64,000 nt of DNA, from positions 38,834-102,833 of the forward strand of contig DATJGF010000234.1 in assembly GCA_035495315.1 (NCBI GenBank). Reading direction: 5' to 3'. The position numbers were made by a program, and so were the translations under genes. Position 1 is the first letter of the stretch; each line of letters opens with the position of its first letter. The notes beneath the pieces were generated by a model. It ran no database searches, was not told the DNA's origin, and worked only from the letters and a program-made list of their open reading frames with translations. This document shows, in pieces, positions 8,897 through 16,609 of the stretch. This stretch comes from DATJGF01 sp035495315 (GTDB taxonomy: Bacteria; Verrucomicrobiota; Verrucomicrobiia; Limisphaerales; UBA8199).

Positions 8897-8941
8897 GCGG
8901 CAGGCCTATCGCCTGCCGTAAAGCCGGGCATCTTGCCGGCA
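8897..8941. repeat. Two adjacent GC-rich hairpins
   Basis: First hairpin CGGCAGGC-CTATC-GCCTGCCG at 8898-8918, second around GCCGG...CCGGC at 8923-8940. They belong to the same class of short GCAG/CTGC-stem hairpins found at 23.7, 46.7, 50.9 and 52.2 kb. Located just upstream of the ferritin start and next to the heptamer element. Confidence 0.65.
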
Positions 8942-8982
8942 GAGCGTCGCGACGGCGGAAAGGAACTCTTGAATGATAAAGC

Positions 8983-9111
8983 GCGAACATCGAACCTCGA
9001 ACATCGAACCTCGAACTTTGAACCTCGAACTTTGGAAACGGCGACCGATGTGCCGGGCGGCGGCGGAGTCGATGTTCAAAGTTCAGCGTTCGAAGTTCAA
9101 TGTTCGATGTT
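8983..9111. repeat. Inverted pair of degenerate 7-bp repeats (CGAACNT type)
   Basis: The left arm (8983-9036) is a run of heptamers CGAACAT, CGAACCT, CGAACTT, TGAACCT. The right arm (9070-9111) is the same type of run in the opposite orientation (AAGTTCA, AATGTTCG, GATGTT). Together they can form a long imperfect hairpin with a ~33-nt loop. The same element type occurs at 30731-30830. Reading frames in this stretch are artefacts of the repeat. Confidence 0.85.
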
Positions 9112-9165
9112 TCTCCTTCCCCGGCTTCCCGGTTGACCCTGCTCTTACACCGACGATATTACCCC

Positions 9166-9693
9166 ATGCCCAAACAGGAGCTTCGCTTGAACAACCTAGT
9201 ATCCGCCGCCGGGAAGCCTGAGATCGTAACCCTGTGGCGACCACCAGACGAAGACCCCGCTTTCATGAAAGCCGTTAAAGACAATCGAGTTCTGACCCTC
9301 ATCCAGGAACCGACCAGCCAACACAAGGCCTACGCCATCGTCGGCTTTCACCAGCAGCCCTACGCCTCCTATTTGATTTTCCCAAAACCGTTGCCGACCG
9401 CTGAACCGTTGCACGTCGTCGGAATTAAGGACGAGCTGATGGCACAACCAAAGGTCGACCACCCTATCGGACCGGTAAAAGCAAAACCTCCCAAGCGCCC
9501 GACTCTAAAACCCATTGAAGTGGATAAAACCTACAACGTCCACATCCGGCGCACGGCCGTTGTCGAAAAGACTTTGGAGATCCAGGCCGCAAGTCAGGCG
9601 GAAGCCCGCAAAAAAGCCTTACAGACGGCGGAGTCCGAGCCATTCGACCTCGCAAAGGCTGCCGTGAAGACCGAAGTCAAGGAACTGCAGTGA
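9166..9693 (+). CDS. Conserved hypothetical protein with PK-rich linker
   Basis: 175 residues from the ATG at 9166; the frame extends upstream to 9100 but that part is repeat sequence. The N-terminal half is acidic-basic mixed globular sequence with a repeated hydrophobic rhythm (VLTLIQEPTSQHKAYAIVGF, YASYLIFPKPL). A proline/lysine-rich hinge (PVKAKPPKRPTLKPIEVD, ~101-118) leads to a second small domain, YNVHIRRTAVVEKTLEIQAASQAEARKKALQ, a strand-strand-helix pattern of the kind seen in short Gln/Ala-rich adaptor domains. No family recognised. It is followed after 55 bp by the PQQ/EF-hand gene on the same strand, so cotranscription is possible. Confidence 0.6.
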   Translation: MPKQELRLNNLVSAAGKPEIVTLWRPPDEDPAFMKAVKDNRVLTLIQEPTSQHKAYAIVGFHQQPYASYLIFPKPLPTAEPLHVVGIKDELMAQPKVDHPIGPVKAKPPKRPTLKPIEVDKTYNVHIRRTAVVEKTLEIQAASQAEARKKALQTAESEPFDLAKAAVKTEVKELQ

Positions 9694-9748
9694 AAGAGCA
9701 GACTAATCTTCATTATCAATTAAGGTTGCTCGTGCTACCGTCCCCCGT

Positions 9749-11629
9749 ATGAAACCCATTTTCTTCGTAACCCCCTTCGCGCTGGCGCTCTCGGCCGCAG
9801 CGGGCAATTGGCCCGGTTGGCGGGGCCCGGCCGGCACCGGCGTTTCGACGGAAACTGCCCTGCCTGAGGCATGGAACACCAACCAGCATGTGCGCTGGCA
9901 AGTCGCGCTCCCGGGCCCGGGTAATTCCTCGCCGATCGTCTGGGGCAGCAAAGTCTTCATCACCCAATGGACTAAGAACGACAACCGCCGCACGCTGATG
10001 TGCTTCGATCGCGCTGACGGCAAATTGCTCTGGCAATCCGGCGTCACCTACACCGAGGACGAGCCGACCCAAGAGAGCAATCCCTATTGCTCTGCGACAC
10101 CGGTGACAGATGGCGAACGCGTCATCGCGCTCTTCGGCTCCGCCGGCCTCTATTGCTACGATTTTTCCGGCGCCGAGCTTTGGCACCGTGACCTCGGCAA
10201 AATGACTCACATGTTCGGCAACGGAGCCTCTCCCGTCCTGCATGGCGACCTTTGTTTCATTAACTTTGGACCGGATGAGAAGGCCCGCCTTATCGCCGTT
10301 AACAAACGCGACGGCAAAATCGCCTGGGAGGCCGACCCGCCCAAGGTCGACCCGAGCGAAACACCCATGCCCGGCCGCGGCGGATTTGGTCCCGGCATGT
10401 TCCTTGCCCCGCAGGTCATTTCTCAAGCCGACAAAAACTCGGACGGCAAACTAACCAAGGACGAGTTGGTTTCATTGGCCGATGTTTGGTTCGACAAGTT
10501 GGATCCCGACAAGGCCGGCAAAATCTCCCAGAACCAATTCGTCGACAAATTCAATGAAGTGCTGCCTCCGCCGCAAGGATTTGGCGGACCTCCCGGAGCC
10601 GGACCTGCCGGTGGTGGACCTCCCGGCGGCGGCCCGCCTCCCGGTGATGGGCCAGGTGGGGGACGTCCACCCGGTGATGGGCCGCCTCCAGGCGACGGGC
10701 CTCCTCCGCGCGGCGGGCCCGGCGGGTTTGGTCCTGGCAGGTTTATCGGACCGGGCCTCTTCGGCGCGGTCGATACTGACAAAGACGGCTCACTGACTCG
10801 CGAGGAACTCAAAGCAAGCTTCGCCAAATGGTTCGCCGATTGGGATACCGGAAAAAGCGGGGTCGTCACCGAAGACCAGGTTCGCGACGGCCTCAACGCC
10901 GCCCTGCCCCGTCCTGAGTTTCGCGGCCCCGGTAGTCCAGGCGGACGCGGCCCGGGCGGCCGTGGCGGACCCGGCGGACCAGGCGGGCCCGGCGGAAGCT
11001 GGAGCTCTCCCATCGTCATCCACGCCGGTGACCACGACGAACTCATCGTGAATTTTCCGAATCGTCTGTCCGCTTATGATCCCGCCACCGGCAAGCAGCT
11101 CTGGATCAGCAAAGGTCTCGGCGGCACGATTTACACCACACCGCTCTGGGGCGAAAGCACCCTGTTGGGCATGAGCAGCGACATGAACGGCGGCAGCGCG
11201 ATTGCAATTAAACCTGGCGGCAGTGGCGACGTGACCGAAAGCCAACGAATCTTTCGCTTGCCACGCGTCAAGGGCGCCATCGGTTCCGGTGTAATCTACG
11301 AAGGTCACATTTACACGATTGACCGCGATGGCATCGCCGCCTGTCTCGATCTCAAAAGCGGTGAAAAGGTCTGGGAGGAACGCCTGCGCGGTGCCGGCTC
11401 CAGAACCAGCTCCTGGTCGTCCATGATTGCTGCGAACGGAAGACTTTATATTCCCAATCAGGCGGGTGACGTTTTCGTCATCCGCGCCAGTCCGAAATTC
11501 GAATTGCTCGCCACCAATTCCGTCAATGAACCGAGCAATGCATCGTTGGCCGCCTCCGATGGTGAGCTCTTCCTGCGCACCGACAAAAGCCTCTGGTGCC
11601 TCGCGAACTCCGCCTCAGTCAGCAAATAA
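9749..11629 (+). CDS. Secreted PQQ-type beta-propeller protein with inserted EF-hands
   Basis: 626 residues with a short signal peptide (MKPIFFVTPFALALSAAAG) followed by WPGWRGP, the usual opening of these propellers. Blades are marked by outer-strand motifs such as CFDRADGKLLWQ, AVNKRDGKIAWE, AYDPATGKQLW and CLDLKSGEKVWEE. The propeller is interrupted at ~220-415 by two EF-hand pairs: DKNSDGKLTKDE and DTDKDGSLTREE are canonical calcium loops, DPDKAGKISQNQ and DTGKSGVVTEDQ are degenerate. Gly/Pro-rich collagen-like linkers separate the pairs and follow them. No catalytic PQQ-dehydrogenase residues were identified, so the fold is more likely a binding scaffold in the periplasm or outside. Calcium-dependent positioning of the propeller halves is an inference. 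Confidence 0.85.
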   Translation: MKPIFFVTPFALALSAAAGNWPGWRGPAGTGVSTETALPEAWNTNQHVRWQVALPGPGNSSPIVWGSKVFITQWTKNDNRRTLMCFDRADGKLLWQSGVTYTEDEPTQESNPYCSATPVTDGERVIALFGSAGLYCYDFSGAELWHRDLGKMTHMFGNGASPVLHGDLCFINFGPDEKARLIAVNKRDGKIAWEADPPKVDPSETPMPGRGGFGPGMFLAPQVISQADKNSDGKLTKDELVSLADVWFDKLDPDKAGKISQNQFVDKFNEVLPPPQGFGGPPGAGPAGGGPPGGGPPPGDGPGGGRPPGDGPPPGDGPPPRGGPGGFGPGRFIGPGLFGAVDTDKDGSLTREELKASFAKWFADWDTGKSGVVTEDQVRDGLNAALPRPEFRGPGSPGGRGPGGRGGPGGPGGPGGSWSSPIVIHAGDHDELIVNFPNRLSAYDPATGKQLWISKGLGGTIYTTPLWGESTLLGMSSDMNGGSAIAIKPGGSGDVTESQRIFRLPRVKGAIGSGVIYEGHIYTIDRDGIAACLDLKSGEKVWEERLRGAGSRTSSWSSMIAANGRLYIPNQAGDVFVIRASPKFELLATNSVNEPSNASLAASDGELFLRTDKSLWCLANSASVSK

Positions 11630-11647
11630 CAGAATCGGATTCGGAAA

Positions 11648-12058
11648 TTACTCGTAAGGACTTGGGCCAGCCGGTGGGTTGGTAGGGATCAATCCCGCTT
11701 TGATGATCGCGTGCAGAGCCTCCACCGAATTGGTGTCCCAACCCGGTGCCACACTGCCGCCGCTCGGATACATAATCCGGACCGGCACCTTTGCCTCGCC
11801 CAGCGTATGCAGCGTCACGTCGCGAACAGCACCATTCCCGAGCGGGATCCCTAGTATAGTCGGAATTCCATTCTTGTTGAGCCTAATGTCAACGGCGACA
11901 CGTTTCGAACCGGGCCGCCTACCCAATGCAAAAACTGACAGGACCAAAGCAGCCACAACCAAAATCAGCAGCCACACCCGCCAGGAAAACAAGCGGTGTC
12001 CGCGTTTGGTTGTCGATGTATCATTCACCCCGCACCTTTCAGCGCCATTGAGACACAA
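11648..12058 (-). CDS. Small single-pass membrane protein
   Basis: 136 residues with one clear transmembrane segment (WLLILVVAALVLSVFAL, ~29-45) after a basic N-terminus, so the C-terminal ~85 residues probably face the periplasm. That region (VAVDIRLNKNGIPTILGI ... VPVRIMYPSGG ... EALHAIIKAGLIP) has a strand/helix order that recalls ExbD/TolR periplasmic domains, but the diagnostic membrane aspartate is missing and no ExbB gene is near, so this is only a remark. It converges on the PQQ/EF-hand gene 18 bp away. Confidence 0.5.
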   Translation of the reverse strand: MCLNGAERCGVNDTSTTKRGHRLFSWRVWLLILVVAALVLSVFALGRRPGSKRVAVDIRLNKNGIPTILGIPLGNGAVRDVTLHTLGEAKVPVRIMYPSGGSVAPGWDTNSVEALHAIIKAGLIPTNPPAGPSPYE

Positions 12059-12099
12059 ATGTCAATGCTTCGTTAGCTGCGTAGCTGCGTTTCCTTTGG

Positions 12100-12669
12100 T
12101 TAAAACAGCCTGGAGGGCGTCCCCTGGCTCCGGTTCGTGCCACCGGCTGACTGACCGGCTGGACCGTGCGTCTGCTCGTATTTCTGGCGGCTTATCTGCT
12201 GAACGCTTCCGTCTGACAGCAGACAAATGAAGTCGCCATCGGACATCCGCGCTCGAGCCAGCACTTGTTGAGCATTCGTATCGTCGGCCTGCGGGAAGAA
12301 GGCCAGCTCCATCCCTTCAAAACCCCGCACGTCGTTCGTTGTCACATAGCCGCCTCGGATCAAATCCTGCAAAGAGATTTCTGCCGCCAGCGGCAAACCC
12401 CGTGCGACCTGGTCGCGCGAAAACGCGCGCACCGCACTCATAAGCTTGGGCCCATTAACGAACGGACGTTGTTCGTTCTCCCAATAGGCAGAAGCAGCCA
12501 GCACCGCAATTACAACCAGAGCAATTCCTCCGCATGCAAGAGCCAAAATGGATTGGATTTTCATATCAGCCGAGACGCAACGCTGCCGCTCCAGGCTACC
12601 GATGCTCGAATCTTTCGCGAGACGAACTTCCTGCGCGGGCGCCCGCAATTCTTTACTCGGCTGATCCAT
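12100..12669 (-). CDS. Membrane-anchored hypothetical protein, pseudopilin-like C-terminus
   Basis: About 189 residues from the ATG at 12669; ATGs at 12699 and 12564 are alternatives, the last giving a product that begins directly at the membrane helix. A transmembrane segment (ILALACGGIALVVIAVLAAS) is followed by a soluble part. The end, RMSDGDFICLLSDGSVQQIS, resembles the display-type tail of verrucomicrobial pseudopilins (a DG pair near the C-terminus), but no N-terminal cleavage motif is present. It overlaps the upstream gene by 17 bp, so the two are probably cotranscribed. Function unknown. Confidence 0.5.
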   Translation of the reverse strand: MDQPSKELRAPAQEVRLAKDSSIGSLERQRCVSADMKIQSILALACGGIALVVIAVLAASAYWENEQRPFVNGPKLMSAVRAFSRDQVARGLPLAAEISLQDLIRGGYVTTNDVRGFEGMELAFFPQADDTNAQQVLARARMSDGDFICLLSDGSVQQISRQKYEQTHGPAGQSAGGTNRSQGTPSRLF

Positions 12670-12991
12670 CAAATCTGATTCCTTTGTTTGTCCGTTCAAT
12701 TCCGAGGTCTGAAAGATTGAGCGCCTTAACCATGGCCAAAACCCGCCGTGCTTCCTCTTCTGGATACAGTGCTCTGCGAAAGAGCTCGGGCAAGTGCCCC
12801 ATCAACGCGTCCAGCAGCAGGTCTGCGGCTAAACCGCGGCGGAAGTATTGAATCCAGGCTGCGCAACTCGCCGCCATGTCACCATGCGCGGCCCGGAGTT
12901 CCGTCAACGTGTGGCTGAACAGCCAGCTTACGAACCGCTCAAAGTCCTCCGGCGACGTGTTCCGCAACCGATTGAATGACTCGGGTCTCAT
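12653..12991 (-). CDS. Small soluble hypothetical protein
   Basis: 112 residues, mostly helical by pattern (PEDFERFVSWLFSHTLTELRAAHG, AASCAAWIQYFRRGLAADLLLDALMGHLPELF). No signal peptide or membrane segment. No family recognised. The stop overlaps the start of the downstream membrane-protein gene, so the pair likely forms an operon whose promoter would lie in the gap that also holds the 13054-13139 inverted repeat. Confidence 0.5.
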   Translation of the reverse strand: MRPESFNRLRNTSPEDFERFVSWLFSHTLTELRAAHGDMAASCAAWIQYFRRGLAADLLLDALMGHLPELFRRALYPEEEARRVLAMVKALNLSDLGIERTNKGIRFDGSAE

Positions 12992-13053
12992 AAGCGCTCT
13001 GGTCGATTAATGCTCCTCACCTAAAGGTAAGGCGAGGGTCATCTGCTTTTTTC

Positions 13054-13139
13054 TTCTCCGCGTTTATCGCGACTCTGCGGTCATTCTGTTCCATCCGACT
13101 GCCCCAGATCAACCGCAGAGACGCGATAAACGCGGAGAA
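13054..13139. repeat. 28-bp inverted repeat with one mismatch, 30-nt loop
   Basis: Left arm 13054-13081 (TTCTCCGCGTTTATCGCGAC...) and right arm 13112-13139 (ACCGCAGAGACGCGATAAAC...) are reverse complements except for a single base. It sits in the gap between two genes both transcribed leftward. The long, nearly perfect arms would form a cruciform or a strong RNA hairpin. Confidence 0.9.
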
Positions 13140-13217
13140 AGCAATAAATCAGCAGCCAAAAAAATCTTGCGCGAATTGCTTCATTCTCACTCTTCGCAGG
13201 GCAAGCTCAGGGAGACC

Positions 13218-13793
13218 TCACGAACCATTCGGGAAATACCATTCAAACATCGGCTCCGCTTGCACCGAGACCTGCAGGTTCAGTTTCCTCGAGTCAGTCA
13301 TGTGCGCACTTCCATCCCCCAGCAGCAAGTTCCCTTTCGGTCGATGCATCTCCGGTCCCCAGCCGAAACTGTTTGTCCGAAGTAGTCTCACGGCTCCAGT
13401 TAAACCAAACGAGATGCCGCCCGGTTCCAGCAACCGAATGTTCCGGTCGCCAGCAAAAATCGACTGGGGTTGCCCCGGCCCAATCCGCCAAAAATAGCTC
13501 GCATTCGTTCGCGTCAGGTCGCCCCACGCCCGACGCTCATGGTCGGTGGGACACAAAAAGAGCTTCGACGTGCCTTCCCCGGGCAAGACCTGTTGGAGTT
13601 TCCTAAGCTGCGCCAAACAGGCGACCGACTTAGCCCGTGCCATTGCGCCGGCCAGAACTGGAAGCACCAGGGACGCTAAAACCGCGATGATGCCAGCTAC
13701 TACGACAAGCTCCATCAGCGTGAATGCCGGACTTTGCCGACCAACTCCGTGCATACCCTTTGGACATCGCCTCTTGCGTTGTGTCACGGGCAT
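13218..13793 (-). CDS. Type II secretion/pilus pseudopilin with H-x9-DG-like tail
   Basis: 191 residues. The prepilin motif AFTLMELVVVAGIIAVLASL begins at ~23 after a basic leader, with Glu at +5-like position and a hydrophobic assembly helix. The mature part is short and carries LFLCPTDHERRAWGD and, near the C-terminus, HRPKGNLLLGDGSAH, close to the H-x9-DG signature of planctomycete/verrucomicrobial pseudopilins. Such proteins are processed by a prepilin peptidase and are thought to form or cap short fibres in the envelope; no secretion genes are adjacent. Alternative start at the internal Met14 gives a shorter leader. Confidence 0.8.
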   Translation of the reverse strand: MPVTQRKRRCPKGMHGVGRQSPAFTLMELVVVAGIIAVLASLVLPVLAGAMARAKSVACLAQLRKLQQVLPGEGTSKLFLCPTDHERRAWGDLTRTNASYFWRIGPGQPQSIFAGDRNIRLLEPGGISFGLTGAVRLLRTNSFGWGPEMHRPKGNLLLGDGSAHMTDSRKLNLQVSVQAEPMFEWYFPNGS

Positions 13794-13968
13794 TGCTGGC
13801 TCAGCGGCCCTGTTTCTGCGACGGCAGGTTCTTGATTAGAACGAACCCTTTGGGCCCTGATCGCTTGCCAACTCGATTGCCGATCTCCAATCGGACGGCC
13901 AAGTGTCGCGTTGCACCTTTGCAGAAGAGGGATTGAGTGGACGATGTCTGATTTCCAGGAACCCTACT

Positions 13969-14391
13969 CTAAAGGGCTCGTAACAGCCGCACGGCCTTGG
14001 CGGCCTCTTCCTGGTTATCGAGAGCGATGTAGCAAATAAATTTTTTACCAATTGCAGCTGCTGACACGCCCCTCAGGTTCAAACCTCCATCCGCCAGGGT
14101 TTGAATCACCCGAGCTCCTTGTCCTGGCTTATCCGGTCCTTCGACCTGCACCGTGTGCAGACTGTCGGTCTTTTCGAAGCCCGCGGCCTGCGCGGCGCGG
14201 TGGCCCGCCGCACCCTGAATTGGCGTCACAAACACTACTCCGGTTCCCGGCTTGTCGGGTGCGCGCCGGGCAATAACAAATTTCAGGTTAACTCCTCCTT
14301 TAGCCAGGGCGCTAAGTTTTCCTGCCAGGCTCCCCGGTGTGTCCTCGAGCGGAGCCGCCCAAGTATCTACTTTCTGAATTTCCAGTGTCAT
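13969..14391 (-). CDS. Double ACT-domain protein
   Basis: 140 residues from the ATG at 14391 (an earlier ATG at 14418 is less likely; GGAAA precedes 14391 at good spacing). Two ACT-like modules: ~1-70 (VDTWAAPLEDTPGSLAGKLSAL ... LKFVIARRAP) and ~75-140 (HTVQVEGPDKPGQGARVIQTLADGGLNLRGVSA ... ICYIALDNQEEAAKAVRLL). ACT modules bind amino acids and control partner enzymes; here none is fused. It lies 39 bp downstream of the cyclic-nucleotide-binding gene, in the same direction, so both may respond to small molecules in one unit. Confidence 0.8.
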   Translation of the reverse strand: MTLEIQKVDTWAAPLEDTPGSLAGKLSALAKGGVNLKFVIARRAPDKPGTGVVFVTPIQGAAGHRAAQAAGFEKTDSLHTVQVEGPDKPGQGARVIQTLADGGLNLRGVSAAAIGKKFICYIALDNQEEAAKAVRLLRAL

Positions 14392-14430
14392 AGCGCATTT
14401 CCTTTCTTTGGGAATCAAGAGTGGTTCCAG

Positions 14431-14967
14431 TTATAAAGGTGTTCCAACTGCTGCAGCCGATGGATTCGATAGCCCAATCAGCGGCCCTCGTGCGGGAATC
14501 GAGGATGACAGCTCAATGAGTTCTCTCCGAGTGATTTGCAGGCGTGCCACCAACGTGTTAGAGACGCGCCTCAGCAGTTCATTAGCAAAGCCGACATCCT
14601 GCCCGACCTTTTGCCGCAGAAATGCGGCGCCAAAAGAGATCACCTCCGTCGGGGCTGCGGTCATCGCAGTGAAAAGCCAGCGATGCGGCGCGAACAACCA
14701 GGACCAGCCCAGCGCCTCGCCAGCACCGAGGGTCAGAATCGAAAGCGGGCTGTGGTCGGGAACAACTATCTGCAAATTCACTTTTCCACTAAGAATAAGA
14801 AAAAAATGATCGGCCTCGGCGCCTTCCTCGAAAATATGCTGACGTGAGCCGAAACGACGCAGCGAACCACAAGAACTGAAGATATCGACGAATTTCGCGT
14901 CAAGTCCGGCCAGGAAAGGGTGTGAGCCGATCAGTTCCTCCAAGGTCGTCAAAGGTTGCATAGCCAT
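14431..14967 (-). CDS. Cyclic nucleotide-binding domain protein without HTH
   Basis: 178 residues. A cNMP-binding beta-roll occupies ~10-130 (HPFLAGLDAKFVDIFSSCGS ... HIFEEGAEADHFFLILSGKV ... LGAGEALGWSWLF), with the phosphate-cassette-like region reading GEALGWSWLF in place of the usual GE-x-x-R-A-x-S pattern, so cNMP affinity is doubtful. The C-terminal ~45 residues lack the helix-turn-helix of Crp proteins, which suggests a sensor acting through protein contacts rather than DNA binding. Located directly upstream of the double-ACT gene and divergent from hsp20. Confidence 0.75.
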   Translation of the reverse strand: MAMQPLTTLEELIGSHPFLAGLDAKFVDIFSSCGSLRRFGSRQHIFEEGAEADHFFLILSGKVNLQIVVPDHSPLSILTLGAGEALGWSWLFAPHRWLFTAMTAAPTEVISFGAAFLRQKVGQDVGFANELLRRVSNTLVARLQITRRELIELSSSIPARGPLIGLSNPSAAAVGTPL

Positions 14968-15268
14968 GTCCTTTCTTTAATGCCAACGCAGGGTGCAGCT
15001 TTTCTACAAATCGTCGAACCGCCCTCGCCCCATGTTCACCGTCCCGTTTTTTGCGCTCCTGCATGCCTAAGGAGCACGGGTTCGCATTGCTCATGCAACT
15101 CAAATCTACGCCTGGCCAAGTGTTAGGACAAATTAGTTTATGCACAGCAACAAAGTAATCGACTTATTATGCACACTCGCACCCAGCCGATGCAAACGGG
15201 TAACACCGGCGAGGCAGCGGTCTCTCTGTAAACGATTTGATCCCTGGGATCACGAGTGACGGGGTCTT

Positions 15269-15297
15269 TTGCATTGAACGATATTTTGTGTTATTAT
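15269..15297 (+). promoter_or_regulatory. Sigma-70-type promoter upstream of hsp20
   Basis: TTGCAT at 15269-15274 and TATTAT at 15292-15297 are separated by exactly 17 bp and lie 30 bp before the hsp20 start. No CIRCE inverted repeat was seen. The rest of the 14968-15326 gap holds no gene that could be supported. Confidence 0.55.
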
Positions 15298-15326
15298 CTT
15301 AATTGGGTATGTAGAAAGTCGCGCTT

Positions 15327-15818
15327 ATGAATCGTATAAAATCTGACAAAGAAAAAACGCAAGCTCTCACTCCCCTTTCCCACTCGTGGTCGCCCTTCTG
15401 GCCTCTCACTCGGTTGCAGAACCAGATCGATCAACTCTTTCAGGGTTCATTTGACCATTGCCTGGAGCCGACCGGGGCTGCATTTGGTTCCTGGATGCCA
15501 GCTGTCGACCTCTTCGAAGATAAAGATAAGGTGGTTGTGAAAACCGAGCTGCCCGGCATGAAGAAAGACGACATCGAGGTTTACCTGACAGGCGACGCTC
15601 TCAACATTGCCGGACAGCGCAAGGAAGAGGCCGATTACAAAAGTGGCAAGGCCCATAGGGTCGAGCGCCATTTTGGCCGCTTTCATCGTTGTGTCTCTCT
15701 GCCTGCGTCAGTGGACTCAACCAGGATCCAGGCCCACTATAAGGACGGCGTCCTGACGGTTACCTGCCCAAAGACGCGAGACGCCAAACAAAAAGAAATC
15801 AAAATCAAAATCAACTAA
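15327..15818 (+). CDS. Small heat shock protein, Hsp20/alpha-crystallin family
   Basis: 163 residues. The alpha-crystallin domain spans ~50-150: PAVDLFEDKDKVVVKTELPG, DIEVYLTGDALNIAG, and the closing strands VERHFGRFHRCVSLPASVD and AHYKDGVLTVTCPK, with the family's A-x-x-x-[DN]-G-V-L signature as YKDGVLTV. The C-terminal IKIKIN matches the I-x-I tail that docks into neighbouring subunits. The chaperone should hold unfolded proteins in the cytoplasm under stress. Its stop overlaps the convergent next gene by 8 bp. A well-formed sigma-70-like promoter precedes it. Confidence 0.93.
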   Translation: MNRIKSDKEKTQALTPLSHSWSPFWPLTRLQNQIDQLFQGSFDHCLEPTGAAFGSWMPAVDLFEDKDKVVVKTELPGMKKDDIEVYLTGDALNIAGQRKEEADYKSGKAHRVERHFGRFHRCVSLPASVDSTRIQAHYKDGVLTVTCPKTRDAKQKEIKIKIN

Positions 15819-16320
15819 CGGGCGTTTGCGCCCGGCTTCCAGAATTCATGCCCGCCTCGGTCTCTGCGTCAGCCGCAGGCAAAAAAACGTCCACGCCGGC
15901 ACGTTGCGCCGCCGCGCTCAACTCCTCCACCATCGTGGTAGCGGCCGACGTGTCTTCGGCATTGTCGTCGAGCAACACAGCCAAAGCCCGCGGCTCGAGA
16001 ACTCGACGTCCAAGCCATTCCCGAAACCACGAATTGACGGTCGGAGGCAATTGAGTCTGACCGTGTGCTGAAAGAAACACGATGTCTGCCTTTTGTCTTG
16101 CCACTTGTTGATGAAAAGCGGGTTCGCAGAAGAGATCGGAGCGCCAAAAATCGACCTGCAGGTCCACCGGAGCTTCCAGTCGCTGCACTGTTCGGTCCAA
16201 GGCCTCGCTGGCCCTCAATCCTGTCTCAAGATCCTCGTAAACTACCAGGACGCTCAGCGTTCCTGCCCCAACTCCACTTCCTCGTTCTGCAAAGTCATCA
16301 ACACGTTTCATAAACTCCAT
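15811..16320 (-). CDS. Conserved hypothetical alpha/beta protein
   Basis: 169 residues; an alternative start at Met4 is possible. The pattern is alternating strands and helices: TLSVLVVYEDLETGLRASEALDRTV, LQVDFWRSDLF, ADIVFLSAHGQTQLPP, RALAVLLDDN, MVEELSAAAQRAGVDVFLPA. This resembles a flavodoxin/Rossmann-like or receiver-like fold, but the conserved acidic pocket and Lys of a receiver are not evident, so it was not called a response regulator. Family unknown. Converges on hsp20 with an 8-bp overlap. Confidence 0.55.
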   Translation of the reverse strand: MEFMKRVDDFAERGSGVGAGTLSVLVVYEDLETGLRASEALDRTVQRLEAPVDLQVDFWRSDLFCEPAFHQQVARQKADIVFLSAHGQTQLPPTVNSWFREWLGRRVLEPRALAVLLDDNAEDTSAATTMVEELSAAAQRAGVDVFLPAADAETEAGMNSGSRAQTPVS

Positions 16321-16609
16321 TCGCCTTTCTCTGCTGTGACAGACATAGAATCAAGCCAGACTTGTTCACTCGTATTCACAAGTTATTCACCGCCTTGGGC
16401 GCAAGGTCTACCACGCCTCTGACACAGACCAAGACCGGGCGGTTTAAAACTGTATTTCAGGTTGGGTCGAGTGTTAGAATCGCTCGGAAAGGACCTGCCA
16501 TGAGCGGCGACTTTGAAGGCCAAGCTCGAGCACCTCAGCGTTCTCCAGAGGCCTTGCCATACTGCGGCTATGGCGTTTGGATCGGCTCCGATCCACTAAG
16601 GAGTAGGCC

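Noticed and set aside
8973..9221. Short frames giving HRTSN-, EPRTLN- and VQRSKF-type peptides
   Set aside because: They are translations of the 7-bp repeat element and appear at 30.7 kb in the same form.
11648..12058. ExbD/TolR protein
   Set aside because: Weak pattern only; no conserved aspartate in the membrane helix and no ExbB gene nearby.
15811..16320. Response regulator receiver domain
   Set aside because: The alternation of strands and helices fits, but the acidic pair, phospho-acceptor Asp and conserved Lys are not in place.
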